Positions 17,734-27,396 of a stretch of 64,000 nt of DNA are shown in pieces (the stretch's first letter is position 1; every line of letters starts with the position of its first letter). The DNA comes from Cyanosarcina radialis HA8281-LM2 (GTDB lineage Bacteria; Cyanobacteriota; Cyanobacteriia; Cyanobacteriales; CCAP-1448): the NCBI GenBank assembly GCA_019359615.1, contig JAHHHA010000021.1:1-64000 (forward strand), read 5' to 3'. Both the position numbers and the translations under genes were made by a program. Below the pieces are notes generated by a model, which worked only from the letters and a program-made list of their open reading frames with translations, had not been told where the DNA came from and did no database searches.

Positions 17734-18714
17734 ATGACTCTTTCTTTCGATCTTCCCAAACCCTTGAATGTCGCTGTTCCCCCAGCGCCAGTTACCCTTA
17801 AAGATTCCCCTTTATATCTGCCAGGAACTAGCTGCCTCATCAAGCATCAAGTCCCCTTAGCTAACTTCACCTCCTTTAAAGTGGGAGGCCCGGCAGAATG
17901 GTTTGTGGCTCCTAAAAATCTAGAAGAACTGCAAGCCAGTTTGAAGTGGGCTTACTCAGAAAAATTACCCGTTACCTCCCTCGGTGCTGGTTCTAACCTG
18001 TTAATTAGCGATCGCGGTTTGCCCGGTTTAGTCATCTCCACTCGCAACTTACGCTATATCCGCTGCGACCAAGAGACAGGTCAGCTTACGGCTAGCGCTG
18101 GGGAACCAATGGCAGCGATCGCTTGGGAAGCAGCGAAACGGGGTTGGGAAGGCTTAGAGTGGGCTATAGGCATTCCCGGTACGGTGGGAGGAGCCGTAGT
18201 CATGAATGCTGGGGCGCACAAACGCTGCACGGCTGAAATTTTAGTCAGCACCCAAATACTTTCATCTGATGGCACTCTAGAGAACTTTACCCCTGAAGAT
18301 TTAGGTTATAGCTATCGCACCTCGAATTTGCAAGGCAATTCCCGATTCGTAGTTCAGGCCACTTTCCAACTGCGACCGGGAGCCGATCCAGAAAAGGTCA
18401 AAGCCGCCACTAAAGAAGATCTAGCCCAACGGCACAGCACCCAGCCTTACGACTCTCCTAGCTGCGGCAGCGTCTTCCGCAATCCCCATCCCCACTATGC
18501 CGCCAGCTTGATCGAACAAACCGGACTCAAAGGCTATCGCATCGGTGGCGCTCAAGTAGCTTACAAGCACGCCAACTTTATCCTCAACAATGGTGGCGCT
18601 ACTGCCAGCGATATTTTCCAGCTAATCTGTTACGTGCAACAGCAAGTAGCAGAGCGTTGGTCCGTGCGTCTAGAAACAGAAGTCAAAATTTTAGGCGAGT
18701 TTCAACGGGCTTAA
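17734..18714 (+). CDS. murB: UDP-N-acetylenolpyruvoylglucosamine reductase
   Basis: FAD enzyme making UDP-MurNAc, the substrate of MurC. FAD-binding [13 protein letters not shown] and [10 protein letters not shown], catalytic region [16 protein letters not shown], and the Ser of SCGSVFRNP that donates the proton are all present. The first ~35 residues are a Pro-rich extension often seen in cyanobacterial MurB. It follows murC at 236 bp, so a separate promoter is possible. Confidence 0.96.
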   Translation: MTLSFDLPKPLNVAVPPAPVTLKDSPLYLPGTSCLIKHQVPLANFTSFKVGGPAEWFVAPKNLEELQASLKWAYSEKLPVTSLGAGSNLLISDRGLPGLVISTRNLRYIRCDQETGQLTASAGEPMAAIAWEAAKRGWEGLEWAIGIPGTVGGAVVMNAGAHKRCTAEILVSTQILSSDGTLENFTPEDLGYSYRTSNLQGNSRFVVQATFQLRPGADPEKVKAATKEDLAQRHSTQPYDSPSCGSVFRNPHPHYAASLIEQTGLKGYRIGGAQVAYKHANFILNNGGATASDIFQLICYVQQQVAERWSVRLETEVKILGEFQRA

Positions 18715-18771
18715 GGAATACTAAGATAAAGATCGACTCGCACATCTAAACTCATATAGCGTAAAAAAATC

Positions 18772-19116
18772 ATGACTAAAGGACAAGGATTCGGCTTCGG
18801 TCTGGGAAAAATGAAAGAGTTGACCGAAGCTTTCAAGAAAGCCCAGCAGGTTCAAGAAGGCGCGAAGAGGCTTCAAGAAGAACTCGAACAAATGGAAATT
18901 GAAGGCCAAGACGCTGAAGGTTTGGTGAAAGTGATCCTCAGCGGCAACCAAGAACCTCGCAGCGTTCAGATTTCTGAAGCGGCCGCCAGCAAGGGAGCAG
19001 ATGCTCTCTCGGCTATTGTCACCGAGGCAATGATGGATGCCTACGAAAAGTCCACTACGATTATGCGCGAGAAGATGGAAGACCTCACTGGCGGTCTGAA
19101 TCTGCCAGGAATGTAG
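18772..19116 (+). CDS. ebfC: YbaB/EbfC-family nucleoid-associated protein
   Basis: A 114-residue DNA-binding protein. The helical N-terminal half ([22 protein letters not shown]) and the central strand block with [16 protein letters not shown] match the family, which forms tweezers-like dimers on DNA and packs the nucleoid. Here it has a Gly-rich N-terminal extension (GQGFGFGLG). It lies 57 bp after murB and is probably co-transcribed. Confidence 0.92.
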   Translation: MTKGQGFGFGLGKMKELTEAFKKAQQVQEGAKRLQEELEQMEIEGQDAEGLVKVILSGNQEPRSVQISEAAASKGADALSAIVTEAMMDAYEKSTTIMREKMEDLTGGLNLPGM

Positions 19117-19244
19117 TCGTTGCCTTATAACATTGAAAATTCCGCACTTTGGGTAGAGAAGCGTTAATTATCTCTCTATCCAATTTTGCTATTGGGCGAT
19201 CGCGATCGATATGCGAGCAGAGTAAACGCTCCATGGCTACTCTT

Positions 19245-19279
19245 ATGCCCCATGCCCCATGCCCCATGCCCCATGCCCT
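19245..19279. repeat. ATGCCCC heptamer repeat over a start codon
   Basis: Four perfect ATGCCCC units followed by ATGCCCT. The last ATG is the natural start of the phosphatase gene; because 7 is not a multiple of 3 the copies cycle through all frames. Confidence 0.9.
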
Positions 19280-19761
19280 ATAAACTACTTTTTGTCTGTC
19301 TGGGAAATATCTGTCGATCGCCAGCGGCAGAAAATATTATGAATCATTTAATCGATCGAGCAGATTTAAGCGATCGCTTGGTTTGCGATTCTGCTGGCAC
19401 TTCTAGCTACCACGTTGGCAGTCCTCCCGACAGACGGATGACTGCCGCTGCTAGCACCAGGGGAATTAAGCTTCAGGGACGAGCGAGGCAATTGCAAAGA
19501 TCGGACTTAAAAGAGTTCGACCTAATTTTGGCAATGGATCGGGATAACTATCAAGATATCTTGACACTCGATTCATCCGGAGAATATCGTCACAAGGTCA
19601 AATTAATTTGCGATTTTGCCTCTCATCATCGAGAACGGGAAGTTCCCGATCCGTATTACGGTGGCTCTGAAGGGTTCGATCGAGTAATAAATCTGCTTTT
19701 AGATGCTTGCGAAGGCTTACTGAACGATGTTGTTCGACAACTAGAGGTCGGTCAAGACTAG
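19273..19761 (+). CDS. low-molecular-weight protein-tyrosine phosphatase
   Basis: A 162-residue cytoplasmic phosphatase. The P-loop VCLGNICRSP holds the nucleophilic Cys9 and Arg15, and the general-acid Asp lies in DPYYGG. The start ATG 19273 is the last unit of a heptamer repeat, so no ordinary ribosome site is present; the in-frame ATG at 19252 would add seven residues. Cyanobacterial relatives act on tyrosine kinases of exopolysaccharide export or on unknown phosphoproteins. Confidence 0.93.
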   Translation: MPYKLLFVCLGNICRSPAAENIMNHLIDRADLSDRLVCDSAGTSSYHVGSPPDRRMTAAASTRGIKLQGRARQLQRSDLKEFDLILAMDRDNYQDILTLDSSGEYRHKVKLICDFASHHREREVPDPYYGGSEGFDRVINLLLDACEGLLNDVVRQLEVGQD

Positions 19762-19954
19762 CAAAGTTATTGTCGATCGTTAACTTCGAGCTTGGCAGAT
19801 CTAGCCGTTAGATAGAGGTGCTTCTAGGCGCAAACCCATACTATCTTTATCTAAACTAAATACTTCTCCTTTCTACCTTTGCAAACTTGGTGCATTGGTG
19901 GTTTATTAATTTCCAAAATTCGATCGCAATTAACAACCATAGATGGGGGAATAG

Positions 19955-21418
19955 ATGCAAATTCAAACGCCAGATTGGGTCAAAAACGCAGTTTTCTATC
20001 AAATATTTCCCGATCGCTTTGCTAAAAGCCAGCCACTAGACGGGGAATTTTTCCACCCTCATAACTTAGAAGAATGGGAAGAAACACCGACATTTTTTGG
20101 TTATAAAGGCGGTAATTTATGGGGCGTAATCGATCGCCTAGATTACTTGCAAGATTTAGGAATTAATGCTATATATTTTACGCCCATTTTTCAATCGGCA
20201 GCCAACCACCGCTATCACACTCACGATTACTATCAAGTCGATCCGATATTGGGTGGAGATCGGGCTTTTGAAGCTTTATTAGCAGCGGCTCACAAACGCG
20301 AGATCAAAATTGTTTTGGATGGGGTATTTAATCATGCCAGTAGAGGTTTTTTCTTCTTCCACGACCTTCTAGAAAACGGCTCTCAGTCTCCTTGGGTAGA
20401 TTGGTTTAAAATTGAAGCCTGGCCCCTATCGCCTTATGATGGCGATCGCCCAGCCAATTATGCCAGTTGGGCCGATATTCGCGCTTTGCCGCAGTTCAAT
20501 CACGATAATCCTCAAGTCAGAGAATATCTGATGCAGGTGGGGGAATACTGGATTAAAAAAGGTATCGACGGCTGGCGATTAGATGTGCCATTTGAGATTA
20601 GAACGGCTGGATTTTGGCAAGAATTTCGCGATCGCATCAAAGCCATTAATCCCGAAGCTTATATTGTCGGCGAAGTGTGGACTGATTCCCGCGAGTGGTT
20701 GGATGGCACGCAGTTTGATGGCGTGATGAACTATCTGTTTACCGGCCCGACGATCGCTTTTGCTGCGGGCGATCGCGTCATCATGGAATACGTCCAATCT
20801 CCCTCTTACGAACCTTATCCGGCTTTATCCGCGAAAGGCTACGGGGAAAAAATTCAAGAGTTACTAGCACTATATCCTTGGGAAATTCAGCTAACCCAAC
20901 TGAATTTACTCGCCAGTCACGATACCGCCAGATTAATGACTATTACTGGGGAGGATAAATCTAGCATTGAATTAGCGACCTTGTTGCTGTTGACTTTTCC
21001 TGGTGCTACTAGCATTTATTACGGGGATGAAGTGGGTTTGCCAGGGGGAATCGATCCAGATTGTCGTCGCGGTTTTCCCAAAGAAGAAGACTGGGATATC
21101 GCGCTCTTAAATTGTCACAAACAATTAATTGCTCTGCGCCATCAACACTCAGCCTTGAGAACGGGAAGCTATGAAATTTTGTTTGCCGATGAAAGCGTTT
21201 ATGTTTTTGCTCGCATTTTAGAGGCAGAAGAAATCGTCGTAGCGGTTAATATCGATTCGGCACCAGCTAACGTGCAATTTGAGGTTACGAAGTTGCGATC
21301 GCAACCCGATCGGTTACTGTACGGTGAAGGTAAAATTTCCTGGACGGTTGAAGAGAAATCCCGTCAACTGGAATTGAGTCTTCCCGCCCGAACGGGATGT
21401 ATTATCGGCGATCGATGA
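19955..21418 (+). CDS. GH13 alpha-amylase family (neopullulanase/maltogenic amylase-like)
   Basis: A 487-residue alpha-glucan hydrolase with a (beta/alpha)8 barrel. Conserved regions: DGVFNH, GWRLDVP with the nucleophile Asp, VGEVW with the acid/base Glu, and LLASHDT with the transition-state Asp. It begins WVKNAVFYQIFPDRF, the usual start of intracellular cyclomaltodextrinase-type enzymes that lack the N-terminal dimerisation domain, and has no signal peptide. It ends 3 bp from the stop of the sugar ABC permease facing it, so it may digest imported malto-oligosaccharides. Confidence 0.93.
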   Translation: MQIQTPDWVKNAVFYQIFPDRFAKSQPLDGEFFHPHNLEEWEETPTFFGYKGGNLWGVIDRLDYLQDLGINAIYFTPIFQSAANHRYHTHDYYQVDPILGGDRAFEALLAAAHKREIKIVLDGVFNHASRGFFFFHDLLENGSQSPWVDWFKIEAWPLSPYDGDRPANYASWADIRALPQFNHDNPQVREYLMQVGEYWIKKGIDGWRLDVPFEIRTAGFWQEFRDRIKAINPEAYIVGEVWTDSREWLDGTQFDGVMNYLFTGPTIAFAAGDRVIMEYVQSPSYEPYPALSAKGYGEKIQELLALYPWEIQLTQLNLLASHDTARLMTITGEDKSSIELATLLLLTFPGATSIYYGDEVGLPGGIDPDCRRGFPKEEDWDIALLNCHKQLIALRHQHSALRTGSYEILFADESVYVFARILEAEEIVVAVNIDSAPANVQFEVTKLRSQPDRLLYGEGKISWTVEEKSRQLELSLPARTGCIIGDR

Positions 21419-21421
21419 AAA

Positions 21422-22294
21422 TTATCCTTTAACTGCACCAGCGGTCAGTCCTCGGACGATTTGGCGCTGGAAGAACAACACTAGTAAAACTAGGGGCAAC
21501 GTTCCCAAAACAGTAGCAGCGGCAATGGGGCCGTAAGGGATTTCAAAAATTGAAGCCCCGCCTAGCTGGGCAGTAGCTACGGGAATGGTTTTCAACTCAT
21601 CGCGAGTGATAAAAGTCAGAGCAAAAATGTACTCGTTCCAGGCAAAAATAAACGTCAGAATCCCAGTAGTTACTAATGCTGGCCAAGTCATTGGTAACAA
21701 GATTTGCACTAACATTTGGATAGTATTGTAGCCATCCATTTTGGCAGAATCTTCTAAATCTTTGGGTAATTGCTGAAAAAAGCTCCGCATCACTAAAATT
21801 GTCAGCGGCAAATTAATCGCAGTGTAGGGAATAATTAATGCTAAATAATTGTTGCCTAATTTGAGCATTTGGACGATTTCTAGCAATCCCAAAAACAACA
21901 AAATTCCGGGAAATAAAGTAACAATCAAAATTCCTGCCAAGATGACTTTTTCACCCCAAGGGCGCAATCGGGCGAGGGCGTAAGCAGCAGGTGCGCCGAT
22001 CGCTAAAGCTAAAGCTGTAGAGACGATCGACACGAAGGCGCTGTTTAAGATATAGCGCCAAAATGGTTTGCGGATAAATAAATTCAGGTAATGATCGAGA
22101 GTAAAGCGAGTAGGAAAGTAGACCGTAGGGACGGCAGAAATATCTTCGTTGACCTTAAATGAGGTCAGTAATTGCCACAAGACGGGCGCTAGAGAGAAAA
22201 TTATCACTAAAGCGATCGCGCTACCCAATAATATGTTTTTGAGCGTAAATTTGGATTTACTAGTGGCGATCGGTTCTTTTTGAATTACAGCCAT
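21422..22294 (-). CDS. sugar ABC transporter permease, MalG type
   Basis: Inner-membrane subunit with six hydrophobic segments and the EAA loop (DLEDSAKMDGYNTIQMLVQI) that docks the ATPase. Last gene of the importer operon. The ATG at 22294 is preferred; the earlier in-frame ATG at 22327 reads through a repeat-like sequence (CTTCATCATTCATAATTC). No ATPase gene is adjacent, so a shared MsmK/MalK-like ATPase elsewhere is required. Confidence 0.92.
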   Translation of the reverse strand: MAVIQKEPIATSKSKFTLKNILLGSAIALVIIFSLAPVLWQLLTSFKVNEDISAVPTVYFPTRFTLDHYLNLFIRKPFWRYILNSAFVSIVSTALALAIGAPAAYALARLRPWGEKVILAGILIVTLFPGILLFLGLLEIVQMLKLGNNYLALIIPYTAINLPLTILVMRSFFQQLPKDLEDSAKMDGYNTIQMLVQILLPMTWPALVTTGILTFIFAWNEYIFALTFITRDELKTIPVATAQLGGASIFEIPYGPIAAATVLGTLPLVLLVLFFQRQIVRGLTAGAVKG

Positions 22295-22388
22295 TTGAAT
22301 TATGAATGATGAAGTATGAAAACGCATCTACGATCGACAACAAAAAATTACTCCTATGCCCTATGCCCTATGACCCATTTCCCGATCT

Positions 22389-23282
22389 TCAGGTACGAGA
22401 TTTGTTGAGGAAAAAACTAGCGATCGCTACTGATGCTACCAATAACAAAAACGTCACGACCACCAACGCTGCCCCATAACCAAAATCTAAGTAACGCATG
22501 ACTGTCGCATAGATATAGAGCGAAACTACTTCTGTTGCTCCTCCAGGACCGCCGCCTGTCATCACCGCGATGAGGTCGAAAACTCCGAAAGCTTGAGCGA
22601 ATCGAAATACCATGGCGATGAGGATTTGGGGCATTAGCAGCGGTAAAGTAACTTGCCGAAAGCTTTGCCAAGGCGTTGCCCCGTCGAGGGCATGGGCTTC
22701 GTAAAGATCTGACGGAATCGATTGCAACCCAGCCAACAGCAGAATGCTGATAAACGGCGTAGTCTTCCACACATCGGCTAAGATAACTGCGATCTGAGCT
22801 AGGAGGGGTTCTCCCAGCCAATTAATTCCAGTTTGAATCAAACCCAACCGCAACAGAATATCGTTGACCACTCCATAGCGATCGTTAAAAATCCAAACCC
22901 AACCCAAACCGATCAAAGCTGTAGGCAAAGCCCAAGGTAAGATCGCGCTGGTTCTGACTAAGCCTCTGCCAGCAAATTGCTGGTTCAGCACCAGAGCAAT
23001 TCCCAAACCCAGCAGGAGTTCCAAGACAACTGATGCCGTTGTGAATACTGCTGTCGTTCCAAAACTCTGCCAGAAGCGCCCATCTCCTGCCATCCGCACG
23101 TAATTATCTAAACCAGAGAAGACGGGTTGCAGTTTCGTTCCCAAATTCTGCGCGAACAGACTTAACCCAAAGGCGCGAATTATAGGATAACCAAAGACAA
23201 ACAACAGCAGCAGCACTGCGGGTAGTAACAATAACCATCCCGTTCGCCGTTCTCGGTTTTCGATTGTATGCAAATTAGTCAT
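22389..23282 (-). CDS. sugar ABC transporter permease, MalF type
   Basis: Partner permease of about 297 residues with six membrane segments and the EAA motif DLYEAHALDGATPWQSFRQV. ATG 23282 is chosen over a TTG six codons earlier. It is separated from the binding-protein gene by ten copies of an octamer repeat, and from the second permease by 94 bp with a CCCTATG repeat. Confidence 0.92.
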   Translation of the reverse strand: MTNLHTIENRERRTGWLLLLPAVLLLLFVFGYPIIRAFGLSLFAQNLGTKLQPVFSGLDNYVRMAGDGRFWQSFGTTAVFTTASVVLELLLGLGIALVLNQQFAGRGLVRTSAILPWALPTALIGLGWVWIFNDRYGVVNDILLRLGLIQTGINWLGEPLLAQIAVILADVWKTTPFISILLLAGLQSIPSDLYEAHALDGATPWQSFRQVTLPLLMPQILIAMVFRFAQAFGVFDLIAVMTGGGPGGATEVVSLYIYATVMRYLDFGYGAALVVVTFLLLVASVAIASFFLNKSRT

Positions 23283-23340
23283 TAGCAAATCAAAAGTCAA
23301 AAGTCATCGCTCATTCCTCGCCCTCTCGCCCTCTCGCCCC

Positions 23341-23420
23341 ATCTCCCCATCTCCCCATCTCCCCATCTCCCCATCTCCCCATCTCCCCATCTCCCCATCT
23401 CCCCATCTCCCCATCTCCCC
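23341..23420. repeat. (ATCTCCCC)10 tandem repeat
   Basis: Ten perfect 8-base units fill the space between the permease start region and the binding-protein stop codon, whose first base is the last base of the repeat. The longest such array in the window. Confidence 0.95.
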
Positions 23421-24727
23421 TAAGTTCCCAACAGCCGCCTAGTTTCAGCCGCCGCCGCCTTCATTGCTTTTTCGGGAGTCATTTGATTTGTGAGGGCAGC
23501 ACTGAGATATCGCTGAAGGATATCTGATACTTGGGCGTATTGAGCCAGCGGGGGACGCAAGACGGCACTATCGCCAACTTCTAGGAGTTGCGGATAATGA
23601 CTGTATTTAGCCACCACATCTGGATCGGTAAATAATTCTCGCCGACTGGGGACGTAGCCAGCTTGGAAAATAAATTGCTTCTGGGCTTCTTTGCTAGTAA
23701 AGAATTGAATGGCCTTCCAGGCTTCGGCGGGATGCTGGGAAGATTTAGCAATTCCTAAACCCCAACCGCCCAAGCAAGCACCGCTATTTTTACTAGGGGC
23801 GCGAACCATCGGTTTGATGCCAACTTTCCCTTTGATGGGCGAAGATTCTTCATTGGCTATCGGCCAAAGATACGGCCAACTGCGGATAAATGCAGCTTGA
23901 CCGCTTTTAAATAAATTGAGAGTTTCATCTTCCTGATAAGTGGTGACTCCCGCTGGAGAAACACCTTCTTTGATGGTGCTGCGGAGAAATTCGATCGCTT
24001 GCAGGGTTTCGGCTCGATCCAGACCGACTTCTAGCGTTTCAGGATTCACCCAAAAGCCGCCAAATCCTTCTAAAACTTCCACAAACATGGCAGATAGCCC
24101 TTCATATTGCTTGCCCTGCCAGAGATAGCCCAACGGAATCTTTTTGTCTTTTTGCAAGGCTTGGGAAATTTTGAGTAAATCGGCAAACGTTTCCGGTGGT
24201 TCGTATCCCGCTGCTGCCAGCAAGTCTTGTCGGTAGTAAAACACCCCCACATCAGAACGAACGGGGATGCGGTACAGCCTGCCCTCATAGCGGCCCGCTT
24301 CGATATCTTTAGGAGAAAATGCCTTTAATTCTTCTGGGGAAATTCGATCGCTCAGATCTAGCAACCACCCCGCTGCGGCAAATTTTGGGGCCCAAATTAC
24401 GTCCATATTCACCAGATCGTATGGCGAATCGCCCAAGATAAAAGCCGAGGTATACAGATCTTCGACTAAATTGGTGGCATTCGGTCCTTCAATGATATTG
24501 ATGCGAATGCCAGGATTTTGAGCTTCAAATTCTTTTACCATCCCTTGTTTCCAAGGTTGGGCATCAGGGGCAGTCATCAGCAAGTTAAGAGTGATGGGTT
24601 GCTGCGAGAGGACTGTCCAAGCGAACAAAACTATCCCCAACAACAGCGACAGAAATACCCCTAATTGCCAAAAAGTAAATTTTGGTAAGAATTTTGGCAG
24701 TTTTTTTAGTGGCTGTCGGTACAACAT
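23420..24727 (-). CDS. sugar ABC transporter substrate-binding protein
   Basis: A 435-residue family 1 (MalE-like) binding protein. A hydrophobic N-terminal segment (residues 18-42) without a lipobox Cys suggests it is membrane-anchored. The body shows LMTAPDAQPWKQGMVKEFE, the typical DLVNMDVIWAPKFAAAGWL and GGWGLGIAKSSQHPAEAWKAI motifs. With the two permeases it forms an importer for malto-oligosaccharides or trehalose-like sugars. First intact gene of the operon, preceded by a fragment of a second binding protein. Confidence 0.92.
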   Translation of the reverse strand: MLYRQPLKKLPKFLPKFTFWQLGVFLSLLLGIVLFAWTVLSQQPITLNLLMTAPDAQPWKQGMVKEFEAQNPGIRINIIEGPNATNLVEDLYTSAFILGDSPYDLVNMDVIWAPKFAAAGWLLDLSDRISPEELKAFSPKDIEAGRYEGRLYRIPVRSDVGVFYYRQDLLAAAGYEPPETFADLLKISQALQKDKKIPLGYLWQGKQYEGLSAMFVEVLEGFGGFWVNPETLEVGLDRAETLQAIEFLRSTIKEGVSPAGVTTYQEDETLNLFKSGQAAFIRSWPYLWPIANEESSPIKGKVGIKPMVRAPSKNSGACLGGWGLGIAKSSQHPAEAWKAIQFFTSKEAQKQFIFQAGYVPSRRELFTDPDVVAKYSHYPQLLEVGDSAVLRPPLAQYAQVSDILQRYLSAALTNQMTPEKAMKAAAAETRRLLGT

Positions 24728-24863
24728 TATCTGAGTGCAGTAACCTCCAAATAATTGGTTAGCAACGATCGCCTGCGCCTTTATCTTTATAGCTGCAATC
24801 GCTACTGTTGTTGACTGCGAAGTTATGTCGATCGATGCCTATCTACTCAATTAGTCCGAGCAG

Positions 24864-25127
24864 TTAGAGGCGATCGACTCTATAAAAGACTAACTCTGTT
24901 TGGGAAATTTGGACAAAGAAATTTAGAGAGGTGCGTTTGATTACCTCAAGGCGAATTTTGGGATTTTTTTGCTGAAATTCCTGAGCCAGAAACGACCAGT
25001 ATTCAGATCCAATAGTAGGCACTACAAACTCGATCGTGACTGGTGGCTGTGGTGGCAAAGTCAGCAACAGCGCACACAAGAGGGCTACTTGCAATACAGC
25101 AAAAAATAAGGCTCGATCGCTCGTCAT
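24864..25127 (-). pseudogene. truncated second sugar-binding protein
   Basis: 87 residues: a membrane anchor (residues 7-27) followed by VTIEFVVPTIGSEYWSFLAQ and EFQQKNPKIRLEVI, which is the start of an ABC substrate-binding protein like the neighbour's. After about residue 57 the similarity stops and the frame ends; the remaining ~370 residues are missing. It is either the remnant of a tandem duplication or of an independent gene lost by deletion. Confidence 0.65.
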
Positions 25128-25323
25128 CTAGCTTAATATTTGACGCTCCTGCTGAGCCAAATTCTGGCACATAGCAGTTAACCTAACAGCATCTCCAGAT
25201 CTCAGGGAACTGCAAAAACGGGCTGGAGATCGCCTCTGCGACTATTTGAAGACCAACCCTAACGTCACAGAAGGCGATCCGCCATCTATGCGAAGGGATC
25301 GGTTAATATAGTTCCCTCTTGCT

Positions 25324-25356
25324 CCCTCTCCCGTGGGAGAGGGTTGGGGTGAGGGC
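25324..25356. repeat. palindromic 'gagaggg' repeat, copy 3
   Basis: CCCTCTCCC-GT-GGGAGAGGG with tail TTGGGGTGAGGGC, 3 bp after the stop of the oxidase gene; could act as its terminator. Confidence 0.75.
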
Positions 25357-25359
25357 CGA

Positions 25360-27396
25360 CTACTGCGCCAGCCGCCATTGCTGATTGTTGCCATTGCCGC
25401 AAGTCCACTGGTGAACCTTCGCCCCATCGCTCAAAGAAACACCAGAAACATCGATGCACTTGTTGCTGTGCCGGGCCACTAACCTGTAGTAGCCGCCACC
25501 GAACGACTCTCGGCGAAACTGCTGGTTGTTACCGCCGTGACAACTCCATTGGATAATAGCTGCGCCATTGCTCGTAGAAGCCCCATAAACATCGATGCAC
25601 TTGTTGCTGTTGACGTTGACGATGTTGTAGGTGTTAGCTACCCCCGCTACCGGCCGGAATTGGAAATTTTGAGCGTTAGTGCCATTGCAAGGCCATTGCT
25701 GAAGTTGCACGCCATCAGTTGTTTGCGATCCAGGCACGTCGAGGCACTTGTTACTGTGCCGCGCCACGGCAGTTGAGTTAAACGTGCCGCCACTACTAGC
25801 TCGCACGTTCACCATTCTGGCGATCGAAGGGGTGCCGTTATTGATGACAAACAACATATAGAAACCCGGCGGGGCGATATTGGCATTCGCTGGCGCAGTG
25901 ATGTTTAACTGTCCGCTACCGCGCGTGAAACTGAGCGGCACGTAGCGTTGATCCATATCTTGACCGTGGGTAGGTGCGCCCAACCTCACCAAAGCGGCCT
26001 TGCTAATCGTGGCTGCTTGGGGGGTGCTAATTGCAAATGACTGCCCGTAAGAGACGGCCGTAGGGGCACTGCTGATGGTCGGGCGGGTCGCTAGCTGACC
26101 GGAACCATCCGGTCTGAAGAGATAGGGAGGCGAGAAAACCTCGATATCTTTGCGTAAATAACCCAACCGCTGGCAGTCGCCGCAGATCCCGCCGCCCCCT
26201 GTCATCACTCGCCCATCTGGTAACAGCATGGCTACGGAATGGTATTGGCGCGTCACTTGGGCGCTGGCTAGTTCCCGCCACTGGCCCGTAGCTGGATTCC
26301 ACACCTCAGCCGCGTATACTCCGGCATTGAGATCGACCAATCCGGCGTTGCTGCTCAAACCCCCCGTAGCTAGCACGGTGCCATCAGCTAGCACGGTGAC
26401 GTTGTGTTGGCGGCGGGCGTAAATGGAGTTAGAGGTAGCTGAAACGCTGGGGGAACCGCTACTAGTATTAATCACAACAGCAGTGTTAGTGGGTGGAGTA
26501 CCACCACCTGTCACCAAAAACCTGCCGATATCGTACATGGCGTAACTGCCGTAGGAGCGATCGAATCCGTCCCGATTGCCAAATGCTTGCCACGAACCCG
26601 TTCCCGCTGTAGAGAGCGATCGCATTTGCTGGCGCGGTCCGGCATAAAATACTCGACCGTCGGTATTAGTTTGAATGAACGGATATTCCCTATTATGTCC
26701 GAAGACAGCGGTAGTCAAAGTCCGCATGACGTTGTTGGTTTGGTAGACCTCATGGGTGTTTGGGCCGCCAGCCATGACGAACTGTTCGCCATTGGGGAGG
26801 GATGCCACCGATGGATACCAGCGTTCGTATGCCATATCCGGTCCCCGCGACCAACTGTTAGTGTTGAAGTCGAAGATGTGGGTTTGGCGAATGCCATTCA
26901 AGCTGGCATCTTTGTTGCCACCAGCCACAAATAATCTGCCATCGGCTAGGTGGGCAAACCCCGCACAAAAAATGTTGTAACCGCTGACATCTACTCGCAC
27001 GAAGGTATTGTTATTCGGATTCCACACGGCGGCGCGGGTGAAGTTGTGGGTGGGGAAACTTTCGGTCGGCGCGTCTCCCACTGAATCCCACATGACGACG
27101 TTGCCGTTAGGTAACAGGGAGACAAAGATCGGCACTACGGGGGCGCTGATAATTGCCGACCACTGCCCGATTTGGTCTGGCGGACCTTGCACTAGGTTGC
27201 TAACTCTGGCATTCCTACTATTACGACGCAAACCAGCTTCGGGGTTGGCAGTAGCTTCCAGCTTTTTCATCCCCTGACTTGCCAGTTTTCCTTCTACTCC
27301 ATCGCCATGCGCTCGTGCAGGGCTAGCACCAACCGCAGACAAAATCATCCCCAGCACAATCCCTGGTAGGATCGCAGACCAACGATTACCTTGCAT
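25360..27396 (-). CDS. secreted copper-radical oxidase (galactose/glyoxal oxidase-like) with ricin B lectin tail
   Basis: 678 residues. A signal peptide (to about ARA at 29) is followed by a kelch-type seven-bladed propeller (about 75-450), the DUF1929 Ig-like domain (about 450-550) and a ricin-type beta-trefoil (about 555-678) with three repeats, each with HSNKCIDV/NSNKCIDV and QQW/QQF motifs. Active-site residues of copper-radical oxidases are all visible: the Cys of NIFCAGFAHL and the Tyr of ERWYPSVASL (the Cys-Tyr cofactor), the Tyr-His of RQYHSVAML, and the His of APTHGQDMDQR. These enzymes oxidise alcohols or aldehydes to make hydrogen peroxide. The lectin tail should tether it to sugar. 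Copper-radical oxidases are best known from fungi, so a cyanobacterial one is noteworthy. Confidence 0.9.
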   Translation of the reverse strand: MQGNRWSAILPGIVLGMILSAVGASPARAHGDGVEGKLASQGMKKLEATANPEAGLRRNSRNARVSNLVQGPPDQIGQWSAIISAPVVPIFVSLLPNGNVVMWDSVGDAPTESFPTHNFTRAAVWNPNNNTFVRVDVSGYNIFCAGFAHLADGRLFVAGGNKDASLNGIRQTHIFDFNTNSWSRGPDMAYERWYPSVASLPNGEQFVMAGGPNTHEVYQTNNVMRTLTTAVFGHNREYPFIQTNTDGRVFYAGPRQQMRSLSTAGTGSWQAFGNRDGFDRSYGSYAMYDIGRFLVTGGGTPPTNTAVVINTSSGSPSVSATSNSIYARRQHNVTVLADGTVLATGGLSSNAGLVDLNAGVYAAEVWNPATGQWRELASAQVTRQYHSVAMLLPDGRVMTGGGGICGDCQRLGYLRKDIEVFSPPYLFRPDGSGQLATRPTISSAPTAVSYGQSFAISTPQAATISKAALVRLGAPTHGQDMDQRYVPLSFTRGSGQLNITAPANANIAPPGFYMLFVINNGTPSIARMVNVRASSGGTFNSTAVARHSNKCLDVPGSQTTDGVQLQQWPCNGTNAQNFQFRPVAGVANTYNIVNVNSNKCIDVYGASTSNGAAIIQWSCHGGNNQQFRRESFGGGYYRLVARHSNKCIDVSGVSLSDGAKVHQWTCGNGNNQQWRLAQ

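Noticed and set aside
23324-23420. CRISPR-like regular repeats
   Set aside because: Units are 8 bp without spacers: simple tandem repeat, and no cas genes are in the window.
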